Origin: Methanoculleus formosensis
GTDB taxonomy: Archaea; Halobacteriota; Methanomicrobia; Methanomicrobiales; Methanoculleaceae
Length of the DNA: 64,000 bases
Assembly: GCF_025384765.1 (NCBI RefSeq)
Contig: NZ_VHLL01000007.1
Location: forward strand, 43,195 to 107,194
Direction: 5' to 3'
Shown here: in pieces, positions 24,997 to 34,296 of the stretch
Layout: each line of letters begins with the position of its first letter
How positions within the stretch are numbered: the stretch's first letter is position 1
The notes under the pieces: generated by a model
The model's database searches: none
The model's input: the letters and a program-made list of their open reading frames with translations, nothing else
Told to the model about the DNA's origin: nothing
Translations under genes and position numbers: made by a program

Positions 24997-26766
24997 ATGG
25001 CAATACGGTACCTACTCGGAAACGAGGGCATCGCTCACGCATGCCTGGAGGCAAACATCGATTTTGCCAGCGGCTATCCCGGCACGCCGTCCTCCGAAGT
25101 GATCGACGTCCTCAGGGTGCAGAAGGAGCGGCCCTTCACCGTGGAGTGGTCCACGAACGAGAAGGTCGCCCTCGAGAACGCGCTCGGCGCCGCCTGGTGC
25201 GGGCAGCGCGCACTCTGCACCATGAAGCACGTCGGACTGAACGTGGCGGCCGATCCCCTGATGACGAGCGCATACACCGGGGTGACCGGCGGGTTCGTCG
25301 TCCTCTCCGCCGACGACCCCTTCGCGCACAGTTCCCAGAACGAGCAGGATACCCGGCGCTACGCGCACTTCGCCCGGCTTCCCTGCCTCGACCCGGCATC
25401 GGTTCAGGAGGCGCACGATATGATACGGGACGCCTTCGCCCTCTCCGAGGAGTTCGGCCTGCCGGTCATCTTCCGCCCCACCACCCGGATCTGCCACTCA
25501 AAGGGTGACGTCGACACGGGCGCAGTCGGAACCGAACACCAGACCGCCGTCTTCCACCGCGACCCGAAGCAATACGTGGTCATCCCCGCGCACACCCGGG
25601 TTCTGCACAAGAACCTGAACGGGAAGCAGCAGGCGTTAAAGAAACGGCTCGTCGAACTCGGCTACAACCGCCACACCGTCCGGGGCAGCACCGCCGTCGT
25701 CGCGAGCGGCGTCGCCGCCGCCTACGTCCAGGAGGTGATCGGGGGCGACGTCTCGCTCGCGATCGTCGGCGCCTACCCGATCGACGAGGAGTGGCTCCGG
25801 GAGTTCGTCGACCGGCACGAGAGAGTCCTCGTCGTCGAGGAACTCGACCCGGTCGTCGAGGAGGCCGTACGGCAGGTGGCGACGAGGACCGAGGTCTTCG
25901 GCAAGATGGACAGCACGGTGCCGTATGAAGGGGAGTTCAACCCGGCGATCGTCGCCGCCGCCCTCGAGAAGGCGGGCATGACCCCGACGACGACCTTCCC
26001 GGCGGCCGCCCCGGTCCAGGGCGTGCCGCCCCGCCCGCCGATCCTCTGCGCCGGGTGCATGCACCGGCCGACGTTCTACGCGATGAAGAAGGTCTTTCGC
26101 GACGGCATCTTCCCGAGCGACATCGGGTGCTACACCCTCGGCCTCCAGCTCGGGGCGGTGGACACCACCATCTGCATGGGTGCCTCGATCACCGTCGGGA
26201 GCGGGATCGCCCGGTCGGGAGAGGAGCGCCCGGTCGTCTGCACCATCGGCGACTCAACGTTCCTGCACACGGGAATACCGGGGCTCCTGAACGCCGTCTA
26301 CAACGGCGCCGATATGGTCGTCGTCATCCTGGACAACCGGATCACCGCTATGACCGGCCACCAACCGAACCCCAACACGGGAGTGACCGCGACAGGCGCC
26401 GAGAGCACCCCGATATCGCTCGACGCGATCTGCCGGGCATGCGGGGTCTCGTGGGTCGAGACGGTCGATCCCTACGATCTTCCCGTGCTCCTCGAAACCT
26501 TCCGGAGGGCAAAGGAGAGGAGGGGCGTCCGGGTCATCATCTCAAAGCAGCCCTGCGTCATCACCGCACGGAAGAGCGGAGTCCGGCGAAAGGCCTACGC
26601 TGTCGACCCCGAACGGTGCACCGGCTGCGGTGTCTGCCGGTCGTTCGGCTGCCCGGCGATCGCGTTTACCGGGGAGAACGCAACGATCACCGAACTTTGC
26701 GCCGGTTGCGGCGTCTGCGCGGACATATGCCCGTCAGGTGCGATCGGTATGGAGGGACGGCGATGA
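24997..26766 (+). CDS. iorA: Indolepyruvate ferredoxin oxidoreductase, alpha subunit
   Basis: 589-residue TPP- and Fe-S-containing subunit that oxidatively decarboxylates aryl pyruvates, from aromatic amino acid degradation or the reverse for synthesis, with ferredoxin as partner. The N-terminal pyrimidine-binding domain (GNEGIAHACLEANIDFASGYPGTPSSE), the TPP domain (IGDSTFLHTGIPGLLNAVYN ... ILDNRITAMTGHQPNP), and two C-terminal [4Fe-4S] sites (CTGCGVCRSFGCP and CAGCGVCADICP) are all present. ATG 24997 is used; a TTG at 24985 is in frame but less likely. Stop overlaps iorB by four bases. Confidence 0.96.
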   Translation: MAIRYLLGNEGIAHACLEANIDFASGYPGTPSSEVIDVLRVQKERPFTVEWSTNEKVALENALGAAWCGQRALCTMKHVGLNVAADPLMTSAYTGVTGGFVVLSADDPFAHSSQNEQDTRRYAHFARLPCLDPASVQEAHDMIRDAFALSEEFGLPVIFRPTTRICHSKGDVDTGAVGTEHQTAVFHRDPKQYVVIPAHTRVLHKNLNGKQQALKKRLVELGYNRHTVRGSTAVVASGVAAAYVQEVIGGDVSLAIVGAYPIDEEWLREFVDRHERVLVVEELDPVVEEAVRQVATRTEVFGKMDSTVPYEGEFNPAIVAAALEKAGMTPTTTFPAAAPVQGVPPRPPILCAGCMHRPTFYAMKKVFRDGIFPSDIGCYTLGLQLGAVDTTICMGASITVGSGIARSGEERPVVCTIGDSTFLHTGIPGLLNAVYNGADMVVVILDNRITAMTGHQPNPNTGVTATGAESTPISLDAICRACGVSWVETVDPYDLPVLLETFRRAKERRGVRVIISKQPCVITARKSGVRRKAYAVDPERCTGCGVCRSFGCPAIAFTGENATITELCAGCGVCADICPSGAIGMEGRR

Positions 26767-27353
26767 AACCCTCGTTCGATATCCTGATCGTCGGGATCGG
26801 CGGCCAGGGAACCGTCCTCGCCTCGAACGTCCTCGGCGAGGCCTGCATCATCGAGAACCGGACCGTCCGGAGCGCCGAGACCCACGGCATGGCGCAGCGC
26901 GGCGGGTCGGTGGAGAGCCATATCCGGATCGACGGGAAGCACGGTTCCCTGATCGTGCCGGGGACGGCCGATCTCCTCGTCGCCTTCGACCTCCTCGAAG
27001 CGCTCCGCTACCGCCACTACCTCCCGGCAGGAGGGCGGCTTATCGTGAACCGGAACCTGGTCGTCCCGACGTCGGTCTACCAGCAGGCACTCGACGTCCC
27101 CGACGACGAGAGCATCCTCGCCGCGCTCGCCGGCCTCGACGTCGCCTGCATCGACGCCGCGGCCCTCGCCAGGGAGGCGGGAAACATCCTCTCGCAGAAC
27201 ATCGTTATGCTCGGGGCGGCGTCGGCCGACATCCCGCTCCGGCCCGAGACCCTCGAAGAGGCGGTGCGGCGGTGCGTGCCCAAAAAGACCGTCGAGGTCA
27301 ACACCGCGGCCTTCCGGCTCGGCCGGGAGAAGGGCGCCGGCACGACGCCCTGA
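26763..27353 (+). CDS. iorB: Indolepyruvate ferredoxin oxidoreductase, beta subunit
   Basis: 196-residue partner of IorA, of the pyruvate ferredoxin oxidoreductase gamma-domain family. Motifs: ILIVGIGGQGTVLASNVLGEA, SAETHGMAQRGGSVESHIRI and the late NIVMLGAASADIPL. Starts inside the iorA stop (ATGA), so the subunits are made in a fixed ratio. A T5 tract at about 27374-27378 follows. Confidence 0.95.
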   Translation: MKPSFDILIVGIGGQGTVLASNVLGEACIIENRTVRSAETHGMAQRGGSVESHIRIDGKHGSLIVPGTADLLVAFDLLEALRYRHYLPAGGRLIVNRNLVVPTSVYQQALDVPDDESILAALAGLDVACIDAAALAREAGNILSQNIVMLGAASADIPLRPETLEEAVRRCVPKKTVEVNTAAFRLGREKGAGTTP

Positions 27354-27463
27354 GCGGGATTCAACCCCACCCCTATTTTTCCGCAGAACGGGGAGCCGCA
27401 CCCCATATAGCCATCCTGCCGGGCAGTCTACCCGGTGCAGTCCGAGCGGGCCCTCTGGCTCAT

Positions 27464-27475
27464 CAAAAAAAAAAG
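27464..27475 (-). terminator. T10 terminator
   Basis: A run of ten A on the plus strand (T on the minus) directly after the stop codon of the minus-strand membrane protein gene at 27477. Confidence 0.6.
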
Positions 27476-27476
27476 G

Positions 27477-28454
27477 CTACGCCTCACCGCCGGCACGGAA
27501 CGGACGGTCGCTCCTGAGCGCGTAGAGGATCCCGCCGAAACCGAGGCTGACCGCGATGATCTGGACGATCGCCCCGAGCAGCGGGATGAAGATGAGGATC
27601 TGCAGGATCACGAACCCGAGAACGAATATCCACGCACGACCCGGGCTCCACCCCGCCCGGGATGCGATGACGTCTCCGAGGGCGTACGCGACAAAGAGCG
27701 ACGAGAGCATCAGGGCGACGACAAAGAGCATTCCTGCGACGAGCGCGACGGGGAGGCCGACGATCGTGATTGCGACGATGACGAGGATGATCGCCGATAC
27801 GATGATCGCGACGAACCCGAGGACCGTCAGGAGAACCGGGCTCTCCCTGACCTGCCCGACCACCGCCGTAAACAGGTCGGGGAATCCCCGGATGAGGAGA
27901 AGGCCGAGGATAAGGAACCCGACGGCGAAGAGAACCGAGAAGAGGCCGGGCAGCGCCGACTCCGGCTCCTCCTGCTCGAAGGTCACGTTCCCGGCCGTAC
28001 CGGTATTGGTGAAGGTCTCGGCCTCGACCGTCAGGTTGCGGAGAACCGATCCTTCGTTCGTGACCTCTCCCGCACTGATCACCGCGTCGCGCTCTATAAC
28101 GGCATCTCTCCCGATCCTGACCGCACCACCCGTGACGAGGGCGTTCGTCGCGTTCCCGTTCAACTCGATCTCGCCGCCGGCGGCGAGCACCTTCCCACCG
28201 ACGTCGCCGTTGATAATCAGGCTGCCTCCGCCGGCGATGATGTCGCCGGCGACCGGCGCGTCCACCCTCACCGTTCCCCCGGCGACCGTCAGGCTGTCGA
28301 CGGGGGCGTTGACGGTCACGGTCCCGCCTGAGACGACCACGTCGTCGGGAATAGGAGTATCGATCAGGGTCTCGTCCCCGCCGAGGAAGGTGAGCGCCTC
28401 TGCTCCGGACGGGATGAGAAGCAGAGCAAGGATGATTATTGCCAGATGCCTCAT
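27477..28454 (-). CDS. Polymer-forming (bactofilin-like) domain fused to a multi-helix membrane domain
   Basis: 325 residues. Signal peptide (residues 1-20, MRHLAIIILALLLIPSGAEA), then about 110 residues of short glycine/valine beta-repeats (VTVNAPVDSLTVAGGTVRV, DIIAGGGSLIINGDVGGKV) like the right-handed beta-helix of bactofilins or polymer-forming cytoskeletal domains, then from about residue 150 at least four hydrophobic helices. With a signal peptide the beta domain is outside the cell. Role unknown; it may build an envelope-associated scaffold. ATG 28454 is chosen for the signal peptide; 28472 is also possible. Confidence 0.75.
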   Translation of the reverse strand: MRHLAIIILALLLIPSGAEALTFLGGDETLIDTPIPDDVVVSGGTVTVNAPVDSLTVAGGTVRVDAPVAGDIIAGGGSLIINGDVGGKVLAAGGEIELNGNATNALVTGGAVRIGRDAVIERDAVISAGEVTNEGSVLRNLTVEAETFTNTGTAGNVTFEQEEPESALPGLFSVLFAVGFLILGLLLIRGFPDLFTAVVGQVRESPVLLTVLGFVAIIVSAIILVIVAITIVGLPVALVAGMLFVVALMLSSLFVAYALGDVIASRAGWSPGRAWIFVLGFVILQILIFIPLLGAIVQIIAVSLGFGGILYALRSDRPFRAGGEA

Positions 28455-28569
28455 GCGGCAGGGATAGACCATCCCCTTAAAAAAGGTTCGTGCGGGTAGG
28501 CGTCGTTGGCCGGTACGAAAGCCGGTCTGCTCCCGCCCGGCAGAAAACGCACAGGCGTAGCCACCTCTC

Positions 28570-29202
28570 CTATACCAGGTCTTTAAGGCGCCGCTTGAGT
28601 TCAGTGATTGCCTCGTCCTTCCCGGCAACGTCTGAGTCCTGGATGGAACGGATGTTCTCCTCGACCGATGTTGCGACCCATCCCTTCGGGACGCCGGACG
28701 CCGTGAAGAGTTCCTGCCACTCGCTGGAGCCGAACGGGATGACCCTGACCAGCTTCCCGAGGATGTTCCAGTCAACGACCCGGTACTCCTCTCCGGTGCT
28801 CGTATCCGCCACCTGTACCGACCGGTCGTCGTTGCACCCGATGACCCGTCCGTGGATGACGTAGACGCTCACCTCACCCTTGTCGGTGAAGGAGATCTGG
28901 ACCACATCGCCCGCCTGCGGGCTCTCCGGCACCATGTAGAGGACAATGTCGCCCGGGTACATCAGATCGGGTTCATACCGATCTGCGATGCCGATGTAGC
29001 CGGTATCGGAGACGTAGAGCCGGAGATACTCCTGGTAGAACTTGCGGATGATCCAGTAGACCGCTCCCGGGTGCGTCTCCGCCAGTTTCAGGAGGAGATT
29101 GTGGATAGCGCTCGGGATGCTCTCCGGCCGCTCCAGCACCTCATGCGCAAGTCTCTCGTACGCTTCCACAACCCCGGCATCCGTCTGCGTTGCTTCTGCC
29201 AT
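28570..29202 (-). CDS. Conserved hypothetical with a signal-peptidase-like beta domain lacking the nucleophile
   Basis: 210 residues. The N-terminal 80 are helical (VVEAYERLAHEVLERPESI), followed by RYEPDLMYPGDIVLY, SPQAGDVVQISF and VYVIHGRVIGCNDD, which recall the SMEPTL...GD, GDIV and VIHRVI blocks of S24/S26 peptidases. The position of the catalytic Ser is occupied by Arg/Asp, so protease activity is not expected. This relation is my inference and may be chance. No signal peptide. ATG 29202 is chosen over the one at 29220. Divergent from a small gene at 29459. Confidence 0.6.
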   Translation of the reverse strand: MAEATQTDAGVVEAYERLAHEVLERPESIPSAIHNLLLKLAETHPGAVYWIIRKFYQEYLRLYVSDTGYIGIADRYEPDLMYPGDIVLYMVPESPQAGDVVQISFTDKGEVSVYVIHGRVIGCNDDRSVQVADTSTGEEYRVVDWNILGKLVRVIPFGSSEWQELFTASGVPKGWVATSVEENIRSIQDSDVAGKDEAITELKRRLKDLV

Positions 29203-29458
29203 AATGAAACCCCGGTGCATAATACCGATAGTAGAATAAAAGTGTTCCTTCGGATCTTCCGATGCTCCTTCTTTACCGACCGCCGCCTTCGCCCTGTGAA
29301 CAGCCCGGGAGAAACGGATCGATGATGACGGAGAGGTTGCCCTGGCTTGAGCCCGTGGAGAGCATCAACGCCACCGGTCACCCGCTACAAACAGGAATGT
29401 GCAAACTACAACGCTTATATTCGACCGTGACCATAACAGGTACACAGAGGATATTGAT

Positions 29459-29872
29459 ATGGGTGGCATAAAAGATTCTACACATCTGGATGTGAAAAAG
29501 ACCCTTTCCCGGCGGTTCTCTCCCCGGGAGGGGTGGCAGTATGCAGGATCTCCCGCCGGCAGTGCTCAGCCGGAATACGTGCTCTCCCGCCGGGTCGCCG
29601 GCAGGGCGGAGCGGGTGCTCGTGAACGTGAATATGGCCCCTGTGGTCCAGGCAGGCGCCGTCGAGGCGCTCAAGGCTGCCGCAAGCGCCGGTAACGCAGA
29701 CAGGGCCGTCCTCGTCGTCCCCGGCGGGGCGGCCGTCCCTGAGGTCCCCGAGGGGGTCGACGTCCTGGAGATGGACAACTGGCAGATCGTCGGCGGCCGG
29801 ATCGCCTGGTCGAAGAATGTCGAGCGGAGCGCGTTCCTCGATGAGGAGCGCGCGAGAAGGGGCATCGCGTAA
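29459..29872 (+). CDS. Conserved hypothetical protein
   Basis: 137-residue basic-to-neutral soluble protein, not recognised. It has alternating beta/alpha segments (RVLVNVNMAPVVQAGAVEAL, RAVLVVPGGAAVPEVPEGVD). No motif or signal peptide. GAGG eight bases before ATG 29459 and a TATA-like CTTATATT at 29413-29420 support this start. Convergent with the polymerase gene, 20 bases away. Confidence 0.65.
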   Translation: MGGIKDSTHLDVKKTLSRRFSPREGWQYAGSPAGSAQPEYVLSRRVAGRAERVLVNVNMAPVVQAGAVEALKAAASAGNADRAVLVVPGGAAVPEVPEGVDVLEMDNWQIVGGRIAWSKNVERSAFLDEERARRGIA

Positions 29873-29892
29873 AGCGACCCCTCAAACTTTTC

Positions 29893-32355
29893 TCACATCC
29901 CGAAATCAAAGAGCGTCGTCCGCGAGGGATCGACGTCGTGCCAGTCCCACCCGAGCGGCTCGATGATCCTTGAGATGGGGCCTTTGAGCGTCTTCTCAAG
30001 CATCGTCTCCCAGTCGATGACGAACTCCGGCGGCACCTGGTCGGCGTACTCGAAGCAGACGACATCCGTCCTCGGGTACTTTGCCGTGACGGCCTTGATG
30101 TAGATGCGCTTCGGCTTGCTGCCCCGCTTGAAATCAGTCCCGAGGTATTTGTTGGAGTACTTAGCGCCCCTGATGTGGGCGTCGTCGTTCTCGTAACTGT
30201 CCAGGTTCTTTCCGATACCGCCGGGGATACCGGCCTCGTCAAGGGAGTACTCACCCCGGCGGTACTTCCTGATGACGTCGCGGAGATACGGCTGCACATC
30301 GCTGAATGCGTCCCCGCGGAGGATCATCTCGATGACGGTGCCCTGCACCTCCCGCGTGATCTGCGGGGAGTCGCTCCGCCGGATCTCGAACCCGACGACG
30401 TCGACCTCGTCGACGTCTTTCCCCTCCTTCCAGACCAGGTGCCCGGCGTAGCGCTTCTTCTTGCCCGCCTGGAAGAAACGGCGATAGACCTTCTCGAACT
30501 TGATGGAGAAGTAATGCATATCGGCGTTCAGTTCGGCCTTCGCAAAGTCACCGTAGCTCGCGTTCAACTTCGCCTCGATATCCCTCGCCCGTGCGATGGT
30601 CTCCTCAAGGCTCCCCGGCGGAACCTGCACCATACAGGAGTCGGTGTCGCCGTAGAGGACGGTGTAGCCGAGATCGGTGATGACGTCCCGGGTATGCCTG
30701 ATGATCGCCCGGCCGACCGAGGTGACGGCCGACCCGATCTCGCGGTCGTAGAGCCTGAACCGGGTGTAGCCCGAAACCCCGTAGTAGGAGTTCATGATCA
30801 CCTTCAGGACGTTCTGCTGGAGGTCGTAGAGGACGTACTCCGGCGACCCGAAGGGGTAAAGGTTTCGGAGGCGTTTGCGCTCGTCCCGCTCCCCGAGGAG
30901 CTCCGAGATGATGCTCCTCGTCAACCCGTCCGGCTCCCGGGAGAACCGGACACCGTTCGGCGCCCGCAGTTCGCCGTCCGGGTTCTTCGTCTCGGGAGAG
31001 GCGTTGATCGTCATCATCGCCATCGGGTAGAGCGATTTCAGGTCGAGGACCACCACGTTCTCACGGAGACCTGTGGCGGGCTCGAAGACGGTCGCCCCCT
31101 CGAACTCGTCGCCCGCAGCGAGCCCTTTTGACGGGAGGACGAACTTTCCCGACGCCTTCCGGAGAACGTAGATATCGATGACGTTCGAGGAGTTCAGCGT
31201 GCGATCGAGCGGGCACCCGACGTACCGGGCGATCTCCCCGTAGAACTCGATGATATTGTTCTTTTGATCGATCCCGACACAGAGTTCGACGTCACGGCAG
31301 TTGTACTCCACGAGTCGTTTCGGATCCGATCTCCAGAGCTCGGTGATCGTCCCGGTGTAGCGAACCTTCGTCACCCCGAGTTCCTCTTCGGCGACCGCGT
31401 CGAGTCGGTATGACTCTTTCTGGGCCTGGTGCATCTTCCGGTAGGCGGCAAGGAGATCGAAGATCGACCGCCCGCGGACGGCGTTTCGCTCGGTCTGCCC
31501 GGGGAGGCGGGCGAGATCCTCGGCCGGGAGCCCCAGCACCGCCATCCGCTTCACGATGTAGGGGATGTCGAACTCCACGAAGTTCCAGCCCGAGAGGATA
31601 TCCGGGTCGCGCTCTTTCACGTAGGCGGCGAGCCCCCTGAGCATCGAGGCCTCGTCCGGGTGCCGGACGACCCGGTGCCGCTCGTTGACACGAAGGTCGG
31701 GCGCGTCGCCCGCAGCCGCGGAGGGCTGCCAGAGGAGCGTCGTGTAGTCGTCGTCGAACGAGTCCCAGCAGGTGACGCAGATGATCGGGTCGCGTTCGGG
31801 CTCGGGGAACCCCTCCTCGTCCACGCACTCGATGTCCATGATGCACGTCCGGGCAGGAGCCTTGACCTCGGCCGGCGCGAGGTCGTCGTGCTCGACCTCA
31901 AAGGCGCCATCGAGCGACTCGGGGGCGTCGGCCGGGAGTTCGACACCGCCGGTTAGGCCGCAGTCTATCATGAATCGGGTGGTGAATGGGATATCAGCCT
32001 CGAAATGCTGGCTGAAGTCATCGCGGACGGAACGGACGTCGCCAGGGCGGCGGGTGTAGAGCCGCCGGAGAAGAACGCCCTGGATGGAGCGGTAGGTCGT
32101 ATCCCGCTCAACACCGATGACCTCCCGGGCGAGGGCTCTCCCGTCCACCTGCTCGGCGGGCGCGTAGAAGTAGGGGCGAAAACCGGTCACGTTGATCCGC
32201 ATCGCTTTTCCGGCCGCGTCCCGGCCGAAGATGTGAACGACCGGGGTCTCGGCGCCGACGCTGTACTCCACCTGGTGTATACCGATACGGGTCTTCCCGA
32301 AATCGTCGAGGACGGTTGCAACGCTCATGCCGGACTCGAGCACCCGCTCAGTCAT
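29893..32355 (-). CDS. polB: Family B DNA polymerase
   Basis: 820-residue replicative/repair polymerase. The 3'-5' exonuclease domain has CIMDIEC (Exo I), ILSGWNFVEFDIPY (Exo II) and YNCRDVEL (Exo III). The polymerase motifs are DLKSLYPMAM (motif A), KVIMNSYYGVSG (motif B) and YGDTDS (motif C). The variant motif A (Met for Ser) is familiar from the haloarchaeal/Methanomicrobia lineage. The C-terminus TTLFDFGM is a PIP-box-like PCNA hook. ATG 32355 follows AGGAG by six bases and overlaps the malate dehydrogenase stop by eight, so an upstream in-frame ATG (32382) is not used. No intein. Confidence 0.96.
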   Translation of the reverse strand: MTERVLESGMSVATVLDDFGKTRIGIHQVEYSVGAETPVVHIFGRDAAGKAMRINVTGFRPYFYAPAEQVDGRALAREVIGVERDTTYRSIQGVLLRRLYTRRPGDVRSVRDDFSQHFEADIPFTTRFMIDCGLTGGVELPADAPESLDGAFEVEHDDLAPAEVKAPARTCIMDIECVDEEGFPEPERDPIICVTCWDSFDDDYTTLLWQPSAAAGDAPDLRVNERHRVVRHPDEASMLRGLAAYVKERDPDILSGWNFVEFDIPYIVKRMAVLGLPAEDLARLPGQTERNAVRGRSIFDLLAAYRKMHQAQKESYRLDAVAEEELGVTKVRYTGTITELWRSDPKRLVEYNCRDVELCVGIDQKNNIIEFYGEIARYVGCPLDRTLNSSNVIDIYVLRKASGKFVLPSKGLAAGDEFEGATVFEPATGLRENVVVLDLKSLYPMAMMTINASPETKNPDGELRAPNGVRFSREPDGLTRSIISELLGERDERKRLRNLYPFGSPEYVLYDLQQNVLKVIMNSYYGVSGYTRFRLYDREIGSAVTSVGRAIIRHTRDVITDLGYTVLYGDTDSCMVQVPPGSLEETIARARDIEAKLNASYGDFAKAELNADMHYFSIKFEKVYRRFFQAGKKKRYAGHLVWKEGKDVDEVDVVGFEIRRSDSPQITREVQGTVIEMILRGDAFSDVQPYLRDVIRKYRRGEYSLDEAGIPGGIGKNLDSYENDDAHIRGAKYSNKYLGTDFKRGSKPKRIYIKAVTAKYPRTDVVCFEYADQVPPEFVIDWETMLEKTLKGPISRIIEPLGWDWHDVDPSRTTLFDFGM

Positions 32356-33214
32356 CGAATCTCCTGCAGAGGTCCCTGACAAACGCCCCCGCCTCCGCCA
32401 TCTTTGCGGACTCCCAGGTATCGAGATCCCACTCCTCGATGCCGAGGATGCCCTCGCGGCCTATCCGGGCGGGAACGCCGAGGGAGCAGCCGGAGAGACC
32501 ATATTCACCGTCGAGCACGCACGAGCAGGGGAGAACCTCGCGCCGGTCTTCGAGGACCGCCCGGATCAGCATGGTGATGTGATACGCCGGCCCGAAGATC
32601 GTCCCGCCTTTGCCGCGGATAACCTCCATGCTCGCCCCGCGCATCCGGGAGAGGATCGCCTCCCGCTCCTCGATACCGACATCGGCCCCGGTCTTTGAGA
32701 AGAGCGGCACCTGGTGCTCACCGTGCTCCCCGAGCACCCAGGCAGGTCCCGGGATCCCGGCCTCGCGGAGGAGACCGGCAAATCGCGCGCTGTCGAGCTG
32801 GCCGCCGAAACCGATGCACTGCCGCCGGTCGATGCCCATCATCCTCCAGAGGCCGTAGTTGTTCGCGTCCATGGGGTTCGTGACGGTGATGACGATACCA
32901 GGAAATCCCTGCAGGAACTCGCTGCAACGCTTCGCCACGGGGATATTGGCCTCGAGGAGGTCGGCCCTGGTCTCGATCTCCGGCGTCCTCGGGGTACCCG
33001 CTGCAAAGACGAAGATATCGGCGTCCCGCGTCGCCGCCATATCAGTGGAGATCGAGACATCGATACCCGTGTGCTGCAGATCGAGAACCTGCGCCCGGAG
33101 GATGGGTTCATATGTGTCGTAGACGATGAGTTCATCGACGAGACCAAGCGCGGCGGAGAGAAACGCCGTCTCACCCCCCACCTTTCCTACACCAAAGATC
33201 GCAAGCGAGGTCAT
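32348..33214 (-). CDS. mdh: Malate/lactate dehydrogenase
   Basis: 288-residue NAD(P)-dependent 2-hydroxyacid dehydrogenase of the LDH/MDH superfamily, interconverting malate and oxaloacetate. Motifs: FGVGKVGGETAF (Rossmann), AAGTPRTPEIETRADLLEAN with the substrate Arg residues, VTNPMDANNY, and catalytic His in LGEHGEHQVPLFS. The Arg in the TPRTPEIETR loop suggests a dicarboxylate substrate, favouring malate. CATATAATGG at 33262-33271 on this strand is its TATA box, and AGGA precedes the ATG. Co-transcribed with, and overlapping, polB. Confidence 0.92.
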   Translation of the reverse strand: MTSLAIFGVGKVGGETAFLSAALGLVDELIVYDTYEPILRAQVLDLQHTGIDVSISTDMAATRDADIFVFAAGTPRTPEIETRADLLEANIPVAKRCSEFLQGFPGIVITVTNPMDANNYGLWRMMGIDRRQCIGFGGQLDSARFAGLLREAGIPGPAWVLGEHGEHQVPLFSKTGADVGIEEREAILSRMRGASMEVIRGKGGTIFGPAYHITMLIRAVLEDRREVLPCSCVLDGEYGLSGCSLGVPARIGREGILGIEEWDLDTWESAKMAEAGAFVRDLCRRFDD

Positions 33215-33375
33215 AGTATTGTCCTGAATTGAGTAATGGTAAGATTGTGCGCATAAAGGGCCATTATATGCCCGGAGAACAATGATCCGGCAGGGAAAAT
33301 GGCCACCTTACCGCCTCCTGCACCGGTATCCGGAGAGCGGAGCACATGCTTCTTCGTCAATATACTTGGCGCGAG

Positions 33376-33387
33376 AATATAATAATA
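33376..33387 (+). promoter_or_regulatory. TATA box of the pyrDK operon
   Basis: AATATAATAATA centred 28 bases before ATG 33409, giving a leaderless mRNA and supporting that start over the in-frame ATG at 33346, which lies upstream of it. Confidence 0.6.
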
Positions 33388-33408
33388 CCCCGCTCCCACC
33401 TTTTTTCA

Positions 33409-34296
33409 ATGGTTGCGCTGTATCCTGGCCCTGTCGAGGTCGGCGGCATCCGGTTGAAGAATCACCTTCTTCTGGCGGCCGGCATCCTCGGAACCACCGG
33501 GGCGTCGCTCGCCCGTATCCTCGCGAACGGAGCGGGCGGTGTGGTCACAAAGTCTATCGGCCCGAATCCGAAAGAGGGGCATCCCGGACCCTGCCTGGTC
33601 GTCGTCGACGGCGGTATCATCAACGCCATGGGCCTGCCGAACCCCTCGGCCGCGTTCGTGGAGGAACTGACCGCCCTTCAAGGGGAGCCGGTGGTCGTGA
33701 GCATCTTCGGGGGAACACCCGAAGAGTTCCGGACGGTCGCCGGCTGGTTTGCCGGTAAGGCCTCGGGGCTCGAACTGAACCTCTCCTGCCCCCACGCGGA
33801 GGGCTACGGGGCGGCGATCGGGAGCGACCCGGCTCTCGTGGAGGAGTGCACGAGGGCGGCGGCCTCTCTCGGTATCCCGACCTGGGTGAAACTCACCCCA
33901 AACGTCGCTGATATCGCCGAGATCGGAGCGGCCGCAGAGCGCGGCGGGGCGGACGCGATCGTTGCGGTCAACACCGTGAAAGCGATGCGGATATCGACGG
34001 CGCTCCGCCGGCCGGTGCTCGGGAACCGGTTCGGCGGGCTATCGGGGAAGGCCATCTTCCCCGTCGCGGTCCGATGCGTCTACGACCTCTACGAGGCATG
34101 CTCCATCCCGATCATCGGGTGCGGCGGGGTCTCAACCGCCGACAACGTCGTCGAGATGATGATGGCGGGCGCGAGCGCGGTCGAGATCGGGAGCGCGGTC
34201 ATCGACGAGATCGGCATCTTTGCTGCGATAGCTGACGACCTTTATGACCCCGACGGCATCGACGCGGACGAGATCGTGGGGTGCGCCCATGCATGA
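33409..34296 (+). CDS. pyrD: Dihydroorotate dehydrogenase, catalytic subunit (class 1B)
   Basis: 295-residue FMN flavoprotein oxidising dihydroorotate to orotate in pyrimidine synthesis. The class 1B signature is present: AAGILGTTGASL, KSIGPNPKEGHPGPC, MGLPNPS, and NLSCPH, whose Cys is the catalytic base. FMN-binding loops IIGCGGVSTADNVVEMM and GASAVEIGSAV close the barrel. It works as a heterotetramer with PyrK, whose start overlaps its stop. Leaderless promoter. Confidence 0.96.
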   Translation: MVALYPGPVEVGGIRLKNHLLLAAGILGTTGASLARILANGAGGVVTKSIGPNPKEGHPGPCLVVVDGGIINAMGLPNPSAAFVEELTALQGEPVVVSIFGGTPEEFRTVAGWFAGKASGLELNLSCPHAEGYGAAIGSDPALVEECTRAAASLGIPTWVKLTPNVADIAEIGAAAERGGADAIVAVNTVKAMRISTALRRPVLGNRFGGLSGKAIFPVAVRCVYDLYEACSIPIIGCGGVSTADNVVEMMMAGASAVEIGSAVIDEIGIFAAIADDLYDPDGIDADEIVGCAHA

